From Agapanthus africanus (taxonomy: Eukaryota; Streptophyta; Magnoliopsida; Asparagales; Amaryllidaceae): a stretch of 64,000 nt of DNA. The DNA lies in the NCBI GenBank assembly GCA_030015575.1, contig CM057347.1:511441176-511505175 (forward strand), written 5' to 3'. This document shows positions 1-12,118 of the stretch, in pieces (positions within the stretch are counted from its first letter, which is position 1; each line of letters opens with the position of its first letter). The notes under the pieces were generated by a model, which was given only the letters and a program-made list of their open reading frames with translations, was not told where the DNA came from and did not search any database. The translations under genes were made by a program, and so were the position numbers.

Positions 1-173
1 TCGTAAAGCAATTAATAGCTATTCAAATATATGTGTCAAAGCATACGGCAGTCAAAATTAATTCAAGTTATTCAAACATACTTTCTAAATACAAGAAAAA
101 AACTAATTAAATAAAAAATAAAAAAATCAGTATACTTACCCAACTGCAACTGTGAATATTAAACCGTAAAGAC

Positions 174-238
174 AACGCTTCAGCGTAACAACACCGCTTC
201 AGCGTTAATGCTTCAGCGTGTGTTAATGCTTCAGCGTT
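174..238. repeat. Short irregular repeat of a CTTCAGCGT unit
   Basis: Four copies of CTTCAGCGT occur in 65 bp with spacers of 6 to 12 bp, just past the 3' end of the peroxiredoxin gene. Beside it, 292-305 is the perfect 14-bp palindrome ACCGGGTACCCGGT. The rest of 1-460 is AT-rich with no gene seen. Confidence 0.6.
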
Positions 239-367
239 CTCTATTCGACAATGCCCACGCAATCTAAAATCAAGTGGCATAAAATTGATTGACCGGGTAC
301 CCGGTGAACCCGGAGACACTACGCTGGCTTTAGATTCAAGACAAGATAGACATTCTTCAATTGGGTT

Positions 368-373
368 TTTATT
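368..373 (-). terminator. Possible polyadenylation signal of the peroxiredoxin gene
   Basis: A canonical AATAAA on the minus strand lies about 96 nt beyond the peroxiredoxin stop codon (469-471), a usual distance for a plant near-upstream element. Plant signals are loose, so cleavage could occur elsewhere in the AT-rich 100-440 stretch. Confidence 0.4.
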
Positions 374-468
374 CAATCACAGTAAAATAATATCACAACA
401 AACTCAAAAGGGCTAATCTCAACGAAAATGTATCTTCTGCTCTTCAAACATTAAGATACCACAATTCC

Positions 469-3400
469 TTAAATAGCTGCAAAATATTCTTTGCTGAGTT
501 TAGGATCAGGCTTCATTGACTTCTCCCCAGGCTTCCATCCTGCAGGGCACACCTCATCGGGGTTTTCTTGCACAAACTGTAGGGCCTGTAGAGCCATTCG
601 ATGGATCAGAAGAATAAAGCGAAGAAGACAAAAGATACTGTCAGCATAAAAGGTCTCTCGAATAACTAGCTGGGAAAACATCTTTCCAAGAAAAGCATAT
701 TGGTTAGATCTCCTGTGCTTAATGTGAAGTGCAACATCTAACTTGGTCTAAAATCAGATGTCAGGAATACTTCCAACAGTACAATACAAGATTAAGAAAT
801 GAATAAAAAAATTATAGCAAGCATAAGCACGGAATTTCTGTGGTTTGGTAATTCCAACTTACACAGGACCACTAGCAACAGCAGCAGATTGATACTTATA
901 CTAATGTAGATCGCAAAAGGAGATTATTCGCTAATTCTCATCAAATTCCATATTTAGAAACTTTGTTGATAGAAACTTTTTAGTTTAGTTTCAATACGGA
1001 AAAGAATTTAGAAGTGATAACTTTTCCATACATCACTTTTATATATTTATACTACTTTCAATCATGAGTCTCCTACTCAAGTTAAGATTCTCAATGAAGG
1101 AATTCTACATTGAGTAACGCCGGCCATAAATCATGGTTAAAACTGAAATTCCTATGCGACAAAGGATTTCGTTTTTTGACTTTGGAGTCGACAAATCTAA
1201 TTCTCATAAAAGTAGGATTCATGTATTTGAGTCACACCACAACATCACATCTAAGCCAAGAAATTATGAGCTGCATTTAAGTACCTATATACAATCATTC
1301 TGTTCAAAATATAATTTTAACAATGCATTGTACTGTTTTACCTGAAGAGTTCTCATAGTTTCATCAACGCTTCGGCCTATGGCAAGGTTATTAATAGTAG
1401 AGTGCTGAATAACTCCTTCCTTATCAATGATGAACAATCCACGCAACGCAACCCCCTGTCAGATATCAACCATGTTTGCTTTTGTCAAAGGGAAATAGGA
1501 CCGGAGTATAGACATGTGGATTTTAGATCTAAACACAACTATAATGGCAATTAATTTACTTTCTGCCATCAATCTAATTAAAAAGATTTGTATTACCTGG
1601 TCAGGGATCAACACACCGTATGATTTAGAAATTGATTTGGTCACATCAGAGACTAGAGGATACTTTAAGTCTCCAAGTCCACCTGACTTCCTATCGGTTT
1701 GAACCCAAGCGAGATGGGAAAACTACACAGAGAATGGAAACTGTAAACAGAAATTTGAAATACTAAAATGCAGCCAAAATATGGAAGACTAATTGACTGA
1801 ATTTGCATGACTTTACGGTAACAAATACGGTGCTTATTATTAATGAACAATATATATTACTAGCATATTCAGGCAATAGAGCATGCAATGTAGAAAGAAC
1901 ATATTACGAGTATCACCGAAATAAAACCCAAGTGTAGAAGAATCCACAGGATACTGCCATGCTCTACCCACAACTGGAGCTATCGATTTTTAGTCTATTA
2001 TATTGAAGGTCATTGGAAACAAAACAACAATGGAGGCATAGTCTCATAATGCATTAATGCAATGTGCGATATATAATTTAGTTATTTACTATTACAAAGA
2101 CCGCTCAAAATAACACATTTTTTAGCAGCACTCAGGCTTTTCTCACCATACAACATCAGGGACCTTTCAATATATTTTGAGGAAATCAGAACCTTTTAAT
2201 TACTAAAGTCTATAATACACCAAGCCATTCAGTAACAGAATATTATACATATCAAGTTAACTGGAGAAAAGAAAACACAGTTGTTCTGCATTTTCTACGG
2301 TGGAAATTAAAAACGGTCCGAGGCCTTGTTATAAAGAGGCACCCAAGGAAATTGTGTCTGCAAACTAAATGGACTTAAGTATTGCATGAGTTTAATGATG
2401 AAAATAGGTTAACGGGACAGCAGCATATCAGTTAAATCTTAAGTCAGCCAGTCCTGGTAAATTCGTTTTTGAGTTTTTAAAGCATGAATTTTATGCTGAA
2501 AGCTGTTAGATTTGACAAATTATCCCTAACAACATATACCCAAAAGAAACGTGTTGCCTTGTCTAGAGAATAAACCCGATATTTAAGAATTAAGCTAAGA
2601 TTCTACACTTTAGTGCATTAAATATGCTGCTATTCTGTTCCCATGGATATGTTCAACTTCTCTTGTAATAATTATTCAGTATCAAACAGCGCTTTGTAGT
2701 GCCATACTGTTTGCTATCGTTATGCTAGTGATTGGTTGTCGGGTAGAAAGTGGCAAAAGGAAATAATGCAACATAGTGAAGCTTCAGTGAAGTGTGAACA
2801 TCAGGCAACATAGTGATATACAGATTACACTGAAGATGGTTTCATGCATTTAATTAAATTTTCTGCATTGACCAAAATGAAAGTTAAAATGGCTTAAAGC
2901 CTCGTTAATATACAGAGGGTCAGTTTCGCAGAAAGAAAAATATACCAAGCAACATGTATGGGAAGAAAATAATCATCTTATAGATTAGATTACACCTGAT
3001 CAATTACAATTGCGTGTTAGAGCATGCTAGACCTTTCCATGAAATGTGGGAGGGAAAAATGATTAACTATAGGAACATGCTGAGATCTCAACCCATTGAT
3101 CATATATTTATTCCAAAATTATTGCAATAGACGCTGGAAACATTAAACAATTGGAAACATTATAAAAAATTCTAATCAAGAGCACAAAACATACCACACT
3201 GTCAATTGAAACTCCCAATATCTCTGTATTCAGCTTTTCAAACGCTGAATATCGATCACTGAAAGCAGTAATCTCTGTTGCAAAGCAGAAAAGAAATTAC
3301 ATGAGGAACTACTGCAATTGTTATCGTAGCAAATTACACCTGTGTGAAAATTACCTGTTGGGCAAACAAATGTGAAATCCAATGGATAGAAAAATAGGAT

Positions 3401-6400
3401 CACGTACTTCTTCCCAATATATTCAGAAAGCTTGACCTGCGAAATAAAGGATGAATATTACACAGGGAATTCAAAATACAAAATATAATGGTGTGGGGAT
3501 GGGGAAATAGAGTAAATGATACAAACATAGAAAGAGCCATTAAAAATAAAAATAAGAATTGGCCATGCAGTAACCATAAGGTCAGTTTAACATTAGTATA
3601 CTTATCATTTCTTCTGATCAGGATAGACCTTAAATCCAACAAATAGTTTTTGGGCATTACATGAGAATACAAGCTCATAATTCACAGATGATCTGATGAT
3701 GTTGATAACTACAGGAGTGGGACTATTTGGCAATTTCATCATTCATTAATTACGCTGCGACAGGATTTTAAGCATCTGTGAAGCATATAATATGTTCCCC
3801 TGTAGAATAGCAAAAGGAAAAAGGAAAGATGAGACCGAAGTGCAAATTTTCCGATCAAACATATATTCCAAATGTAACTCACATAACCTTTGTATATTTT
3901 ACCTGACTACTTCAAGCAATGTAAATGACAATTTGCAGAACCTTCTCATAACATTTCAAAGCTAAGAATCTACAAACAAGAAGCATAAATTTTAATGTTC
4001 GAAAGTTGTGTTGACACTTGTATCATACAATCTTCAGTTTTGATCATTTAGAACAAAACTATATTTTAAAAAATCATATGTTACTAACCACGTTTCCAAG
4101 TTCTTAATCTTGAGTATAACGAGCACAATATCTCAACATCAAGCAATGATTGCCTTCAATAAGATTCGCGCTCAAAACGTCGATATGGCATCAAGACTTG
4201 ATGCAAGCACACAACATGATGCAAGTTTTATCAAGAAACAAAATTGTCTCAAAATAACAAAATCAAGGAAATGAAGACCGAAGAAGAACCAAGTCGAAGA
4301 ATGTAGTCGTTTAGTTTTCATTTGAGTGTAGTATTGATCTCACAAGGTTAGAAATTATTTTTCAACTCAATTCTACTGATCAGACATCCCAGACGGACGT
4401 CTGGTTCAGACATGTGCTAAAGAAAATTTCCATTTTCAAATCTCTGTTTCTATTTCAGAGACGTATAAGCAGACATCTTTTTATAAAAAAATGAACTACA
4501 GACGCCCGGTACAGATGTCTGCTAAAGAAATTTTTCAATATGTCAATTTCTGTTTTTAAAAGGAGACGTCTGGGGCAGACATCTTTAGAAATTTTTGAAT
4601 TGCAGACGTCTAGCCCCAGATGTCTGATATGGCGGTTTCTGAAAGTTATTTTTTATTTTGAATTTTCAAACGAACGGGTGTTTACGCCATTTTTATTTTA
4701 AATGGTTTGTAACAGTCGTTAACTATTTTCGGCAGTTATGATTCTGTACAAATGGCAACCCCTACCATTTCTATAAATACTCATGAGATCAAACAATTTT
4801 TTTATCATTTTATTGATCATTTTAACTCTCTTGATTCTTCTTGTGCTTAAAATTTCATACTCTTTCCATTTCCTTAGGAGCCTTAAACTTTCAATAATCT
4901 CTTAAAACAATCCTCAAGTCTAATTGGTATTAATCTTTTGAGATCATAGGATTGTGAGTGAGCATCAAATTTGGATCATTGTAAACGATTGTAAATTCTT
5001 AAAGAAGAATCGATATTCTTCCCTACGAGAGAAGTTGTCTCTCATCTCATTGTCTGAATCGTGGATTCAAATAGAAAAAGGAGTTTTTCCTAAGGAATCG
5101 TGGATTCAAGTGGGAAAAAAGAGTTTTTCCTTTAGCGATCCTAGTGAGGAAGGATTTTGTTCTTCACATTGGTATATAGTGGAAAATCCTGAGAAAACGG
5201 TCTCAAGCAGGGATTAGCCATAGAGAGTGGTGAACCCCAGTCAACAATTCTCGTGTTTGTATTGCTCTTTATTCTAATTTTCTTTTCTGCTTTGTGTTGA
5301 TTATTGCTACAAGTTTCATTATTTAACTTGTTTAAATTATTCCGTAGAAATTTGTTAATTTAACACGATTAAGTAATTAAGTTTTTAAATTTGCCATAGA
5401 ATACCTAGAAACCTTATTCACCCCCTCTAAGGTATTTTCACGCCATCACCGGTTCATACATTTCTTTTTCATATTTCTGAACTCATCAATCATCGTCCTT
5501 CATAAAATAATTAGACCGGGTAATTTTTTCAAAGGACGTTTTTCTTACAAATGCATTTCCTACATACGAAAGAACATGTCTTCTTTGTAATAACAAATTT
5601 AAGCAAGACCATAAAAGTTTCGGATCATGATCTTTTATTCCTTTCCTTCTTTTGTCTTCTTTTTCTGTGGAGAGAGATAGGTTATGGTGCATGTGGGAAG
5701 CAATACATGTAAAAGATTCAGAATAATATCAAAGTATATTTACTCTCCTATTAATTAATAGTGGATATGGTAATCAGTTAATGATGACCCTCGACAGAGC
5801 TAAATGGACAATGAGGACTCATGTAATCGCAACGAGATTGACCGGGCTTTGGAGTTCTGCTCTTGCTTTATAATTAATTCCGCCATCAATTTTTAAACTA
5901 TAACCAAGCATTCTTTTCATCCTTTAAATTATTACCACGAATATAGTGCTCTAAAGTTAATAGTGCATTAATTAACACCAATTTTTCATTCTATAGTAGA
6001 TATGCTACAATGCTAATGAAACAATCAAAATGCTCAACCATTTCCTTACCAATTCAATAGTTATTATCATGAATTCATGATCATTAAAGCCTTTACTTAG
6101 GAGTTTTCTATCAAAGGAATTGCAAATATTTGGCATTAAATCTTGATGACCAACAGGATGATAGACAACCATTATATACAAGCAACAATAGATTGCAAAG
6201 ATTGTTAGTTTTTGAACTTGTATGACATTAACTAGACTGTCTAAACTGTTGGATAATTCAAAATATTTAATAACATACATAATTTATTTAATTTATTTAT
6301 TTTTAATAATAATAACTAACTTGAAAGATCATAAATATCCTCCACAAGATCTCTATTCTCAAAGGAAGTTTTAGAATTTGTGGTAACAGTTTCTCCCGCG

Positions 6401-9400
6401 TTAAAATTATCTCTACAAGTTTCTCAACGGGTTTTAAATATACTTTTTATAAATACGTTATTTAGATAATGAAACAATAAAAAAAACAGTTCTCACAATT
6501 TTTATAGAGAAAGAAAAATCCTCTCAAATATTCTTTTTCTTTCAAAATCAAAACTAAAAAGTGCTAACTGATTCGGAAGATCAACTCAGGTGATTGTCGT
6601 GTCAACTCAAGGTCGTTGTATACTCGAGATGCGGATTCAAAACACCCTACCCGGAGGGGAATCTTATCACAAAGGAAGAGCTTTGCTCGCCTCGACAAAA
6701 CAATAAGCTAGATTTGTTTTTCAGTATTTTGATTTTAATATATTCCTTTAATTATATTGTTGTGATTTAATAATTTGTCTCTAATTATTGCACAAATAAA
6801 TTTGTTTTAATAAGCTTGAGAAAAGAACTTTTATCTTTCACTTTACTATAGGACATAACAAATAATACTGCATGTTATTTACAATTGGTTGGTCTTGCAT
6901 CTTACTTGGCAGAAGAGCAACCAAACAAGAAACTCAAACAAGGGATTCAGAAAGGCAGCAGTTCCTCTCAAATGCCGGGGAGAGCGCCCTCGGTAGCCAA
7001 TGTCTAGTGCTACGTCTGGTCCCTCAACTAAAACAGGTGATCCGAACACTCAGAACAGAATTGATGTATAATAACAATTGATCACTTGAACATTGACTCT
7101 AGCAAACCACTACACTTTGAGACTAGCAACCTCAACAAGTGTGGGATGTCATCCCGTGTGTAGCTCGAATTTTCAATGCAATCAGTGGTACAAGAAGGCA
7201 ATTATTGGATCTAGCGGTCGCAACTTGCGTTGTCAATTCCCTGCTCTTTTAGAGTGGAAACTCATGCAATTTCTACACTAGTCTATCCCACCCCCCAAAA
7301 AGGGTTCCAGAGGGACAAGCCAAATCGAAACGACGGTCGTCCAGAAGGGATACGGCTGTACGGGTTCACAGGACAAACAGTCACTTCATGCCTAACGTGA
7401 GTGCGTGTGTGCAATTGGCTATTCTCGCATCTTATTAGTTAATTTAATTTATGCATACAATCTTATTGTTAATATTACAATAATTATATGATCTTACTCA
7501 CCGTTTCCTTGCTAAAATTGTATTGTTCATATAATAGTAATAAAAATTCTTTTCTCAAGATTGTTGAAACAAATTTATGTGCAATGATTAGAGCGAAAAA
7601 TTATTAAATAACAATATAATTAAAGAAATATATTAAAATCATAATACTGGAAAACAAACTAGCATGTTGCTTTGTCGAAGCGAGCAAAGCTCTTCGCTTG
7701 AGAAGAGATTCCCTTCTATGCCGATTTTTTGAATCAACTTCTCGAGAATACGACCCCGGGTTGGCACGACAATCACCCGATTTGGTCTTCCAAATCAATC
7801 AGTATTTTTTAGTTTTGATTTTAAAAGAAAATGAATATTTGATAGGATTTAAGAAGATTTTTCTCTATAAAAATTGAGAGATGTTTTTTTGTTTCGTTAT
7901 CTAAAAGGACGTATTTATAAAAAGTATTTTTTAAACCCGTTGAGAAACTTGCGGAGATGATTTTAATGTGAGAAATTATTACCAAAAAAATCTACAACCC
8001 TCGTTTAGAATAATGGAAAGATCTTGTGGAGGATATTTAGGAACTTTCAAGTTAGTTATCATTATTTAAAATAAATTAATTAAATAAATATTTGTTTGTT
8101 ATTAAATATTTTGAATTATCCAACAATCCCCCACTAATTCAATATATATATATATGAGAATAATGGAGGGAAGGTGCCATATGAGGGAATTTCCTCCTAT
8201 GGCATCGAAAAAAATACTCTCCACGATTTTTTCCGACGATCGGCATCAATCATCTTCATCTTTATCATCGAAAATATGGATACACCAAATTTCATATGAT
8301 TCTACCATCTTTTCACCGTTGAATTAGCAATTCAAAATGCTCTATTGTCGGTAAAACGTTAAATTTGCATCCACTAAATCAAACAGTGAAAAGTGGTAGA
8401 ATCATATGAAATTTGGTGTATCTGCGTCTTACATGATAAAGATGATGGGTGTCGATCGTCGGAAAAAATGATAGTGTATTTTTTCGACGCCATAGAAAGA
8501 AATTCCCTCCTATCCTATGGCCTCTTTTCCACACACACATATATCCCTTTTGAAGGAAATTTAAATTACAATAAAATGTAAAATATTATGCTGAAAATAG
8601 GTGATGAATTCTATGTATTAGGTGATGGTGTCGGTTAGACTTGAACCCCCACTTAAGCATATTGTAAATATTTGAGACGGCTAAATGAACTTTGTCTTGA
8701 ACTGGCATCTTTATTCAAATAAATACAAAAGTGCACATAGAATTTTGATTCGACAGATCTGCAGTTGCAACGCTTTATGACCATGCGCTGTGTATTCTTT
8801 CAGGAGGGATATTAGAGATTAGCCAAATCGTACTATCACGGCCAAACGATACCACTCATATAGGCAAATCATTAAGGATGCTAGGATAGGGTGGGTTCTA
8901 GCCGAAGGGGGCTATTTGGGCTCCCCTCGGATTTGTTGAGAGCATGAAACTCAACCTTTTATTTCCTTTACTCTTTTTAGCACTCTTTGCCATAAAGACG
9001 GGTTAGAAACTTATGATTCAGATAGAATGCTTTTTCATGTCGCTCGTTGCGGCGTGTTTTTACCCATTGAACCCTCTTTGTGTGTCGGCACTTGGATAGA
9101 TCGGGTTCCGGCCGGATTGGCATTCATAGGGCTTAAACTCATCCCCCTCGACAACTCAAAGAACCTATTTTTTGGTAAAGCCTTAGTAAACAAATCTGCT
9201 ATTTTATATTTTGTATCAATCAATTCTAAGAAACAACGCCAACATTTTTATGTTGTCTAATAAATGAAAGACCTACCTGCATATGCCTATTTAATTTGTC
9301 ATTTGACTTTTTCTGTTCACACTTTTCCAACGCATATTTGTTATCATAATAAATAGTAATAGCAGTTAATGGATAAATAACTATAGGTAATTGACTAATA

Positions 9401-10728
9401 ACATTTTTAATCCATTCGGCTTCTATGCATGCAATATATAAAGCAATTAATTCAAATTCCGTTGTGCTTCAAGCAATAAATGTTTGCCTAACATATTTCC
9501 AAGACACAGCAGCTCCTCCTAATAGAAATATATAACCAGATGTGAAACCCACCTATAGTTAGAAAAAAGAGTTAATTGCATGTAACACATTTATGTTAAA
9601 CCTCATCCACCTATAGTTAGAAAGGAAGGTTGATTGTAAGTAGCGCCTTCAATGAAATATTCAACCACCGATAGTAAGAAAAGAGGGTTAATTGCATGTG
9701 GCGCAGTATATCTAACACCTAATCTACCTATAGTTATTACAAAAGAGGGGGGTTTGTTGCATATACCACCCTTTATCTATCCCTCATCCACCATTTGATA
9801 TAGAAGGGGGAAAGGTTGATTGCATGTGACACCCTAAATCTATAAATCATCCAGCAATTATAGCCCCTGATTGGTTTATTAGCACTCAATGGCTTTAAGA
9901 TTAGTATCAGTCGGCTCTAATTGAATCTGACATGACATGACATGACTGTTGAATGATCCAGAGGGGTGTCGGGTGCTAGTAAGGCGGCTTATGGGTTATA
10001 AGTGATGGACGAGGTATTAGTGAAGGGTGGGTGCTATATGCAATCAACCCTCGAAAAAGCATAGGAATATCATTATCATATACAGGCATTAGCAAAATAT
10101 GACTCATGATTTCGATCGTAGCCGATCAACATTATATGGTTATTAGTCAAATTAAACAGCAAATCAGCCCATGGCGGAAAGCAATGACAACTATTTAGCA
10201 TCGATCGTTTGTAGAACTCCAGATTGTTTTCAGTGCATCATAGACTATTCAGAATCAAGCGTTTCTAATAAGAAATATCGGGCGAAACAAAGAAGCAGGA
10301 TCCATGAATTTACAAATCGCTTATACCTTGATGAACTCCTGATCGAATACCGCTTCGGCCTCGAAATCTGGCGCTGTATTTCCAACCAATGGAAGCTCGC
10401 TCTGCATACAACCAAAAATAAAATTGGAAAATACCCAAGTAACAAGCAATTTCAAAGCCACGAAACCCTATAAAAAAATTAAAAAATAAGCCAAAGGTTG
10501 GAGATTGCTTACAGCATTGGCGACGAAGCTTCTTCTAGCAGAAGATCTCGGCGCCGCTGCGAATCGAAGAGAGCGGCGACGAGATCCGCTGCTCAATCTG
10601 GTGAAGCTCTTCGGAAGGGCTAGGGTTTGGGAGAAGGCGGCGATTGGGGACGCCATGGATCCCATCGATGGCTTCGATGAGAGCGCCCTAGGGTTTGAAG
10701 AGAGCATCGAAGGAGCTGAGCACGCCAT
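469..10728 (-). CDS. BAS1: Chloroplast 2-Cys peroxiredoxin (BAS1 type), seven exons
   Basis: Seven exons on the minus strand: 10728-10513, 10401-10327, 3436-3355, 3274-3195, 1722-1597, 1455-1342 and 585-469. All introns are GT-AG and the coding sum is 810 nt (269 residues), close to known plant BAS1 proteins. Exon 1 encodes a Ser/Ala/Arg-rich, acid-poor N-terminus typical of a stromal transit peptide. The mature protein has the peroxidatic cysteine C122 in [11 protein letters not shown] (with P115 and T119 of the PxxxTxxC motif), catalytic R198, the GGLG motif at 165-168, the resolving cysteine C244 in EVCPAGW, and the C-terminal YF motif at 265-266. GGLG plus YF is the known signature of over-oxidation-sensitive typical 2-Cys enzymes. 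By family knowledge it forms decamers of homodimers that reduce H2O2 and alkyl hydroperoxides in the chloroplast stroma, recharged by NTRC or thioredoxins. No damage is seen; the only oddity is the 6.9 kb second intron. Confidence 0.96.
4140..5455 (+). mobile_element. Probable solo LTR, Ty1/Copia type (boundaries uncertain)
   Basis: The segment contains several copies of an AGACGTCTG/AGACATCT motif (about 4385-4630), a promoter-like TATAAATA at about 4780 after a short G+C-richer stretch, then a U-rich transcribed-leader-like region ending in TTCACCCCCTCT near 5420. That tail is common near the ends of plant Copia LTRs. There is no gag or pol sequence, no primer-binding site and no clear target-site duplication, so the exact ends and the family are inference. 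Confidence 0.4.
6247..6860 (+). mobile_element. Old Copia LTR, plus orientation
   Basis: It begins TGTTGGATAATTC and ends in AACA. Over about 600 bp it matches the reverse complement of the LTR at 7524-8125, with moderate divergence and several small gaps. No primer-binding site follows and no polypurine tract precedes it. The flanking 5-mers (taaac, aataa) differ, so it is either an old decayed solo LTR or a rearranged copy. Confidence 0.7.
6861..7523. other. Unassigned segment between two opposed LTRs
   Basis: About 660 bp sits between the two inverted Copia LTR copies. It is more G+C-rich than the rest of the intron. I see no retroelement protein motif, tRNA-like fold or convincing ORF, and I cannot assign it. 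Confidence 0.5.
7524..8125 (-). repeat. 3' LTR of the intronic Copia remnant
   Basis: This 602-bp LTR has TGTT...AACA ends in minus orientation and a polypurine tract directly before it on the minus strand. It is the inverted partner of the LTR at 6247-6860. Confidence 0.75.
8168..8530. mobile_element. Fold-back MITE, about 363 bp
   Basis: The two halves (about 8168-8305 and 8390-8530) are inverted copies of each other. Matching stretches include the CCGACGATCG core and the CATATGAAATTTGGTGTAT arm. It has no coding capacity, and its long inverted arms with a loop of about 85 bp are typical of a MITE. It sits in the Copia 3' region, so it probably inserted later. A target-site duplication could not be settled because both flanks are low-complexity TA/CA repeats, so the superfamily (Mutator-like or hAT-like) is open. 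Confidence 0.75.
9545..10060. repeat. Degenerate minisatellite with an inverted partial copy
   Basis: About five diverged copies of a 60-75 bp unit (9545-9850) share CCACCTATAGTTAGAAA and a GGGTTGATTGCATGT block. At about 10027-10055 the same block occurs in reverse complement, so the ends of this 500-bp stretch could pair. No gene is visible. Confidence 0.55.
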
Positions 10729-10900
10729 CGCTTCGATTCCTCGCTCGCTCGCTCGTTCTCTATTGGCCTCTGTTGTGGATAAGCGAGGAGAGGCTTTGAG
10801 GGGTTTTATTGGGATTTTTAGATCGATGAGGTGAGAGGAAAGTTGTAGGATTTGTCCAAACCCACCAATAACGTTCGGTGAAAATTGATAAAAAAACAAT

Positions 10901-10908
10901 CTTATATT
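10901..10908 (-). promoter_or_regulatory. Possible TATA box of the peroxiredoxin gene
   Basis: The minus strand reads AATATAAG about 175 nt before the peroxiredoxin start codon (10728). This would put the transcript start near 10870 and give a 5' UTR of about 140 nt. An ATTGG (inverted CCAAT) lies at about 10865-10869. The site was placed by position and sequence only. Confidence 0.35.
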
Positions 10909-12118
10909 CAGATTTCGTCGGGACCTGAAATAACTATTTTTGTCTACTTTGTTATCATCGTGATCATTATAAATGTTTTCATGAAAAGCAGTTGCTACTT
11001 GGAGCTGATAGAGATAGAGGGAGAGATGTGTTAGAGAATTGAAAATATCAAACCTATTTTTTTAGCTTCCAGGGCGGTTAATTTTTTGGGATCAAGCACA
11101 GAACCAAGATTAAGACCATGACTTTCATTTGTGGTGCAGCTGATCAGGTTATTTTCATCCTAACAACGCCACAAAAGTCGACCCAAACCTTAAATTAATA
11201 CTTATCTAGTACATTTTTCAATGTAATTTGCATTAGGTCTTGTCTTGTCTTGGCCAGATCTTTTAACACTAAGATCATTGTCTTGTGATATACAACCATA
11301 AATTTAATATATCTGCTGTATGTATTGTCGTCGAAACCAAAACCGAAACCTGCACCGAGATAAGTGAAACTAAACAGAACCCACCGAAATCAATAAAATT
11401 TTGAGAGACCGAAACCGAATCCCAAACCAGATAAACGAGCATAAATTCAATGGTTTTTACTCACGGTGGAGATGAGATATAAAAATGGCAACGTGTAACC
11501 TGCCATCTTTTCTGTTCGTGACAATTAAAAATTTCTTTTTAGAATTCATGCACCTTACCCCTGGATCTTATCGATTTATCATTGATGATAAAATGATACA
11601 GACTGGTCAAACTTATATACGCTAATGATATGCTAATAGGTCTTTTTCTTTTTTAAAACAAGTTAATAAATTCTACAATTTTGGAGGTGTTATGTCAAGA
11701 ATGATCCTTGACATGTTTCGGCCGTGGCCTATCTATTAAACACCTAGCTGGTAAAGTAGTACCTTTCGTTTAAAAGTAACACCTGTTCTATCCGATCCAC
11801 GCATTCGAGGGTTTACCCAATCCACATCAAAAAAAATTATGGCGATATTTATTTCGTTTTCCAGGATATGCATTATAAATTTTTCATATTGGAAATATGT
11901 TAGGAGTGCTAATTATTATGAAAAAAAATGCACCTTTGGATATGGTAGCATCTTTGATTAAGATGGTTGCTCTATTTGAACTTCAAACAGTCTAAACGAA
12001 TTCTTTTTACCTTCAAATCAGGTCACAAAACTATCTCCAAAATAACCATAAAAAAATATCAGAATTCAGAATAAGCTCACTAACCCGTTTATTTATACGT
12101 GGATTCCCACACAGTTAC
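10909..12118. other. Upstream flank of the peroxiredoxin gene, no gene seen
   Basis: The sequence is AT-rich with a few short low-complexity patches (AAACCGAAAC-type repeats near 11335-11435). No ORF, RNA gene or element end was recognised. It presumably holds the peroxiredoxin promoter, cut off by the LTR that begins at 12119, about 1.4 kb from the start codon. Confidence 0.5.

Larger units (their letters stand above)
7524..9555 (-). mobile_element. 3' remnant of a Ty1/Copia element (fossil)
   Basis: On the minus strand, traces of the Copia RNase H domain (about 9555-9280) and its C-terminal tail ([17 protein letters not shown], near 9200-9150) are followed by a non-coding 3' region, a polypurine tract (GTGGGGGAT at 8126-8134) and the 3' LTR at 7524-8125. 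The 5' part (gag, protease, integrase, most of RT) is absent. It is clearly broken in several places. A MITE sits in its 3' non-coding region. Its divergence and loss of most parts suggest an old insertion. Confidence 0.8.
3437..10326 (-). other. Intron 2 of the peroxiredoxin gene (6.9 kb, TE-filled)
   Basis: This intron separates exon 2 (ending FIK) from exon 3 (starting VKL). Its donor is GTATAA and its acceptor TTTCGCAG. It makes up about two thirds of the gene's length. The stretch 3437-4140 is plain AT-rich intron. From 4140 to 10060 it contains, in order, a probable solo LTR, an unassigned stretch (5456-6246), a Copia LTR, an unassigned segment, a Copia 3' remnant with a nested MITE, and a degenerate minisatellite. 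The other introns are 111, 80, 1472, 141 and 756 nt. Confidence 0.9.

Noticed and set aside
11560-11830. A possible Copia RT trace upstream of the peroxiredoxin gene
   Set aside because: Only vague similarity in one frame, with no conserved block such as YVDD or the RNase H tail.
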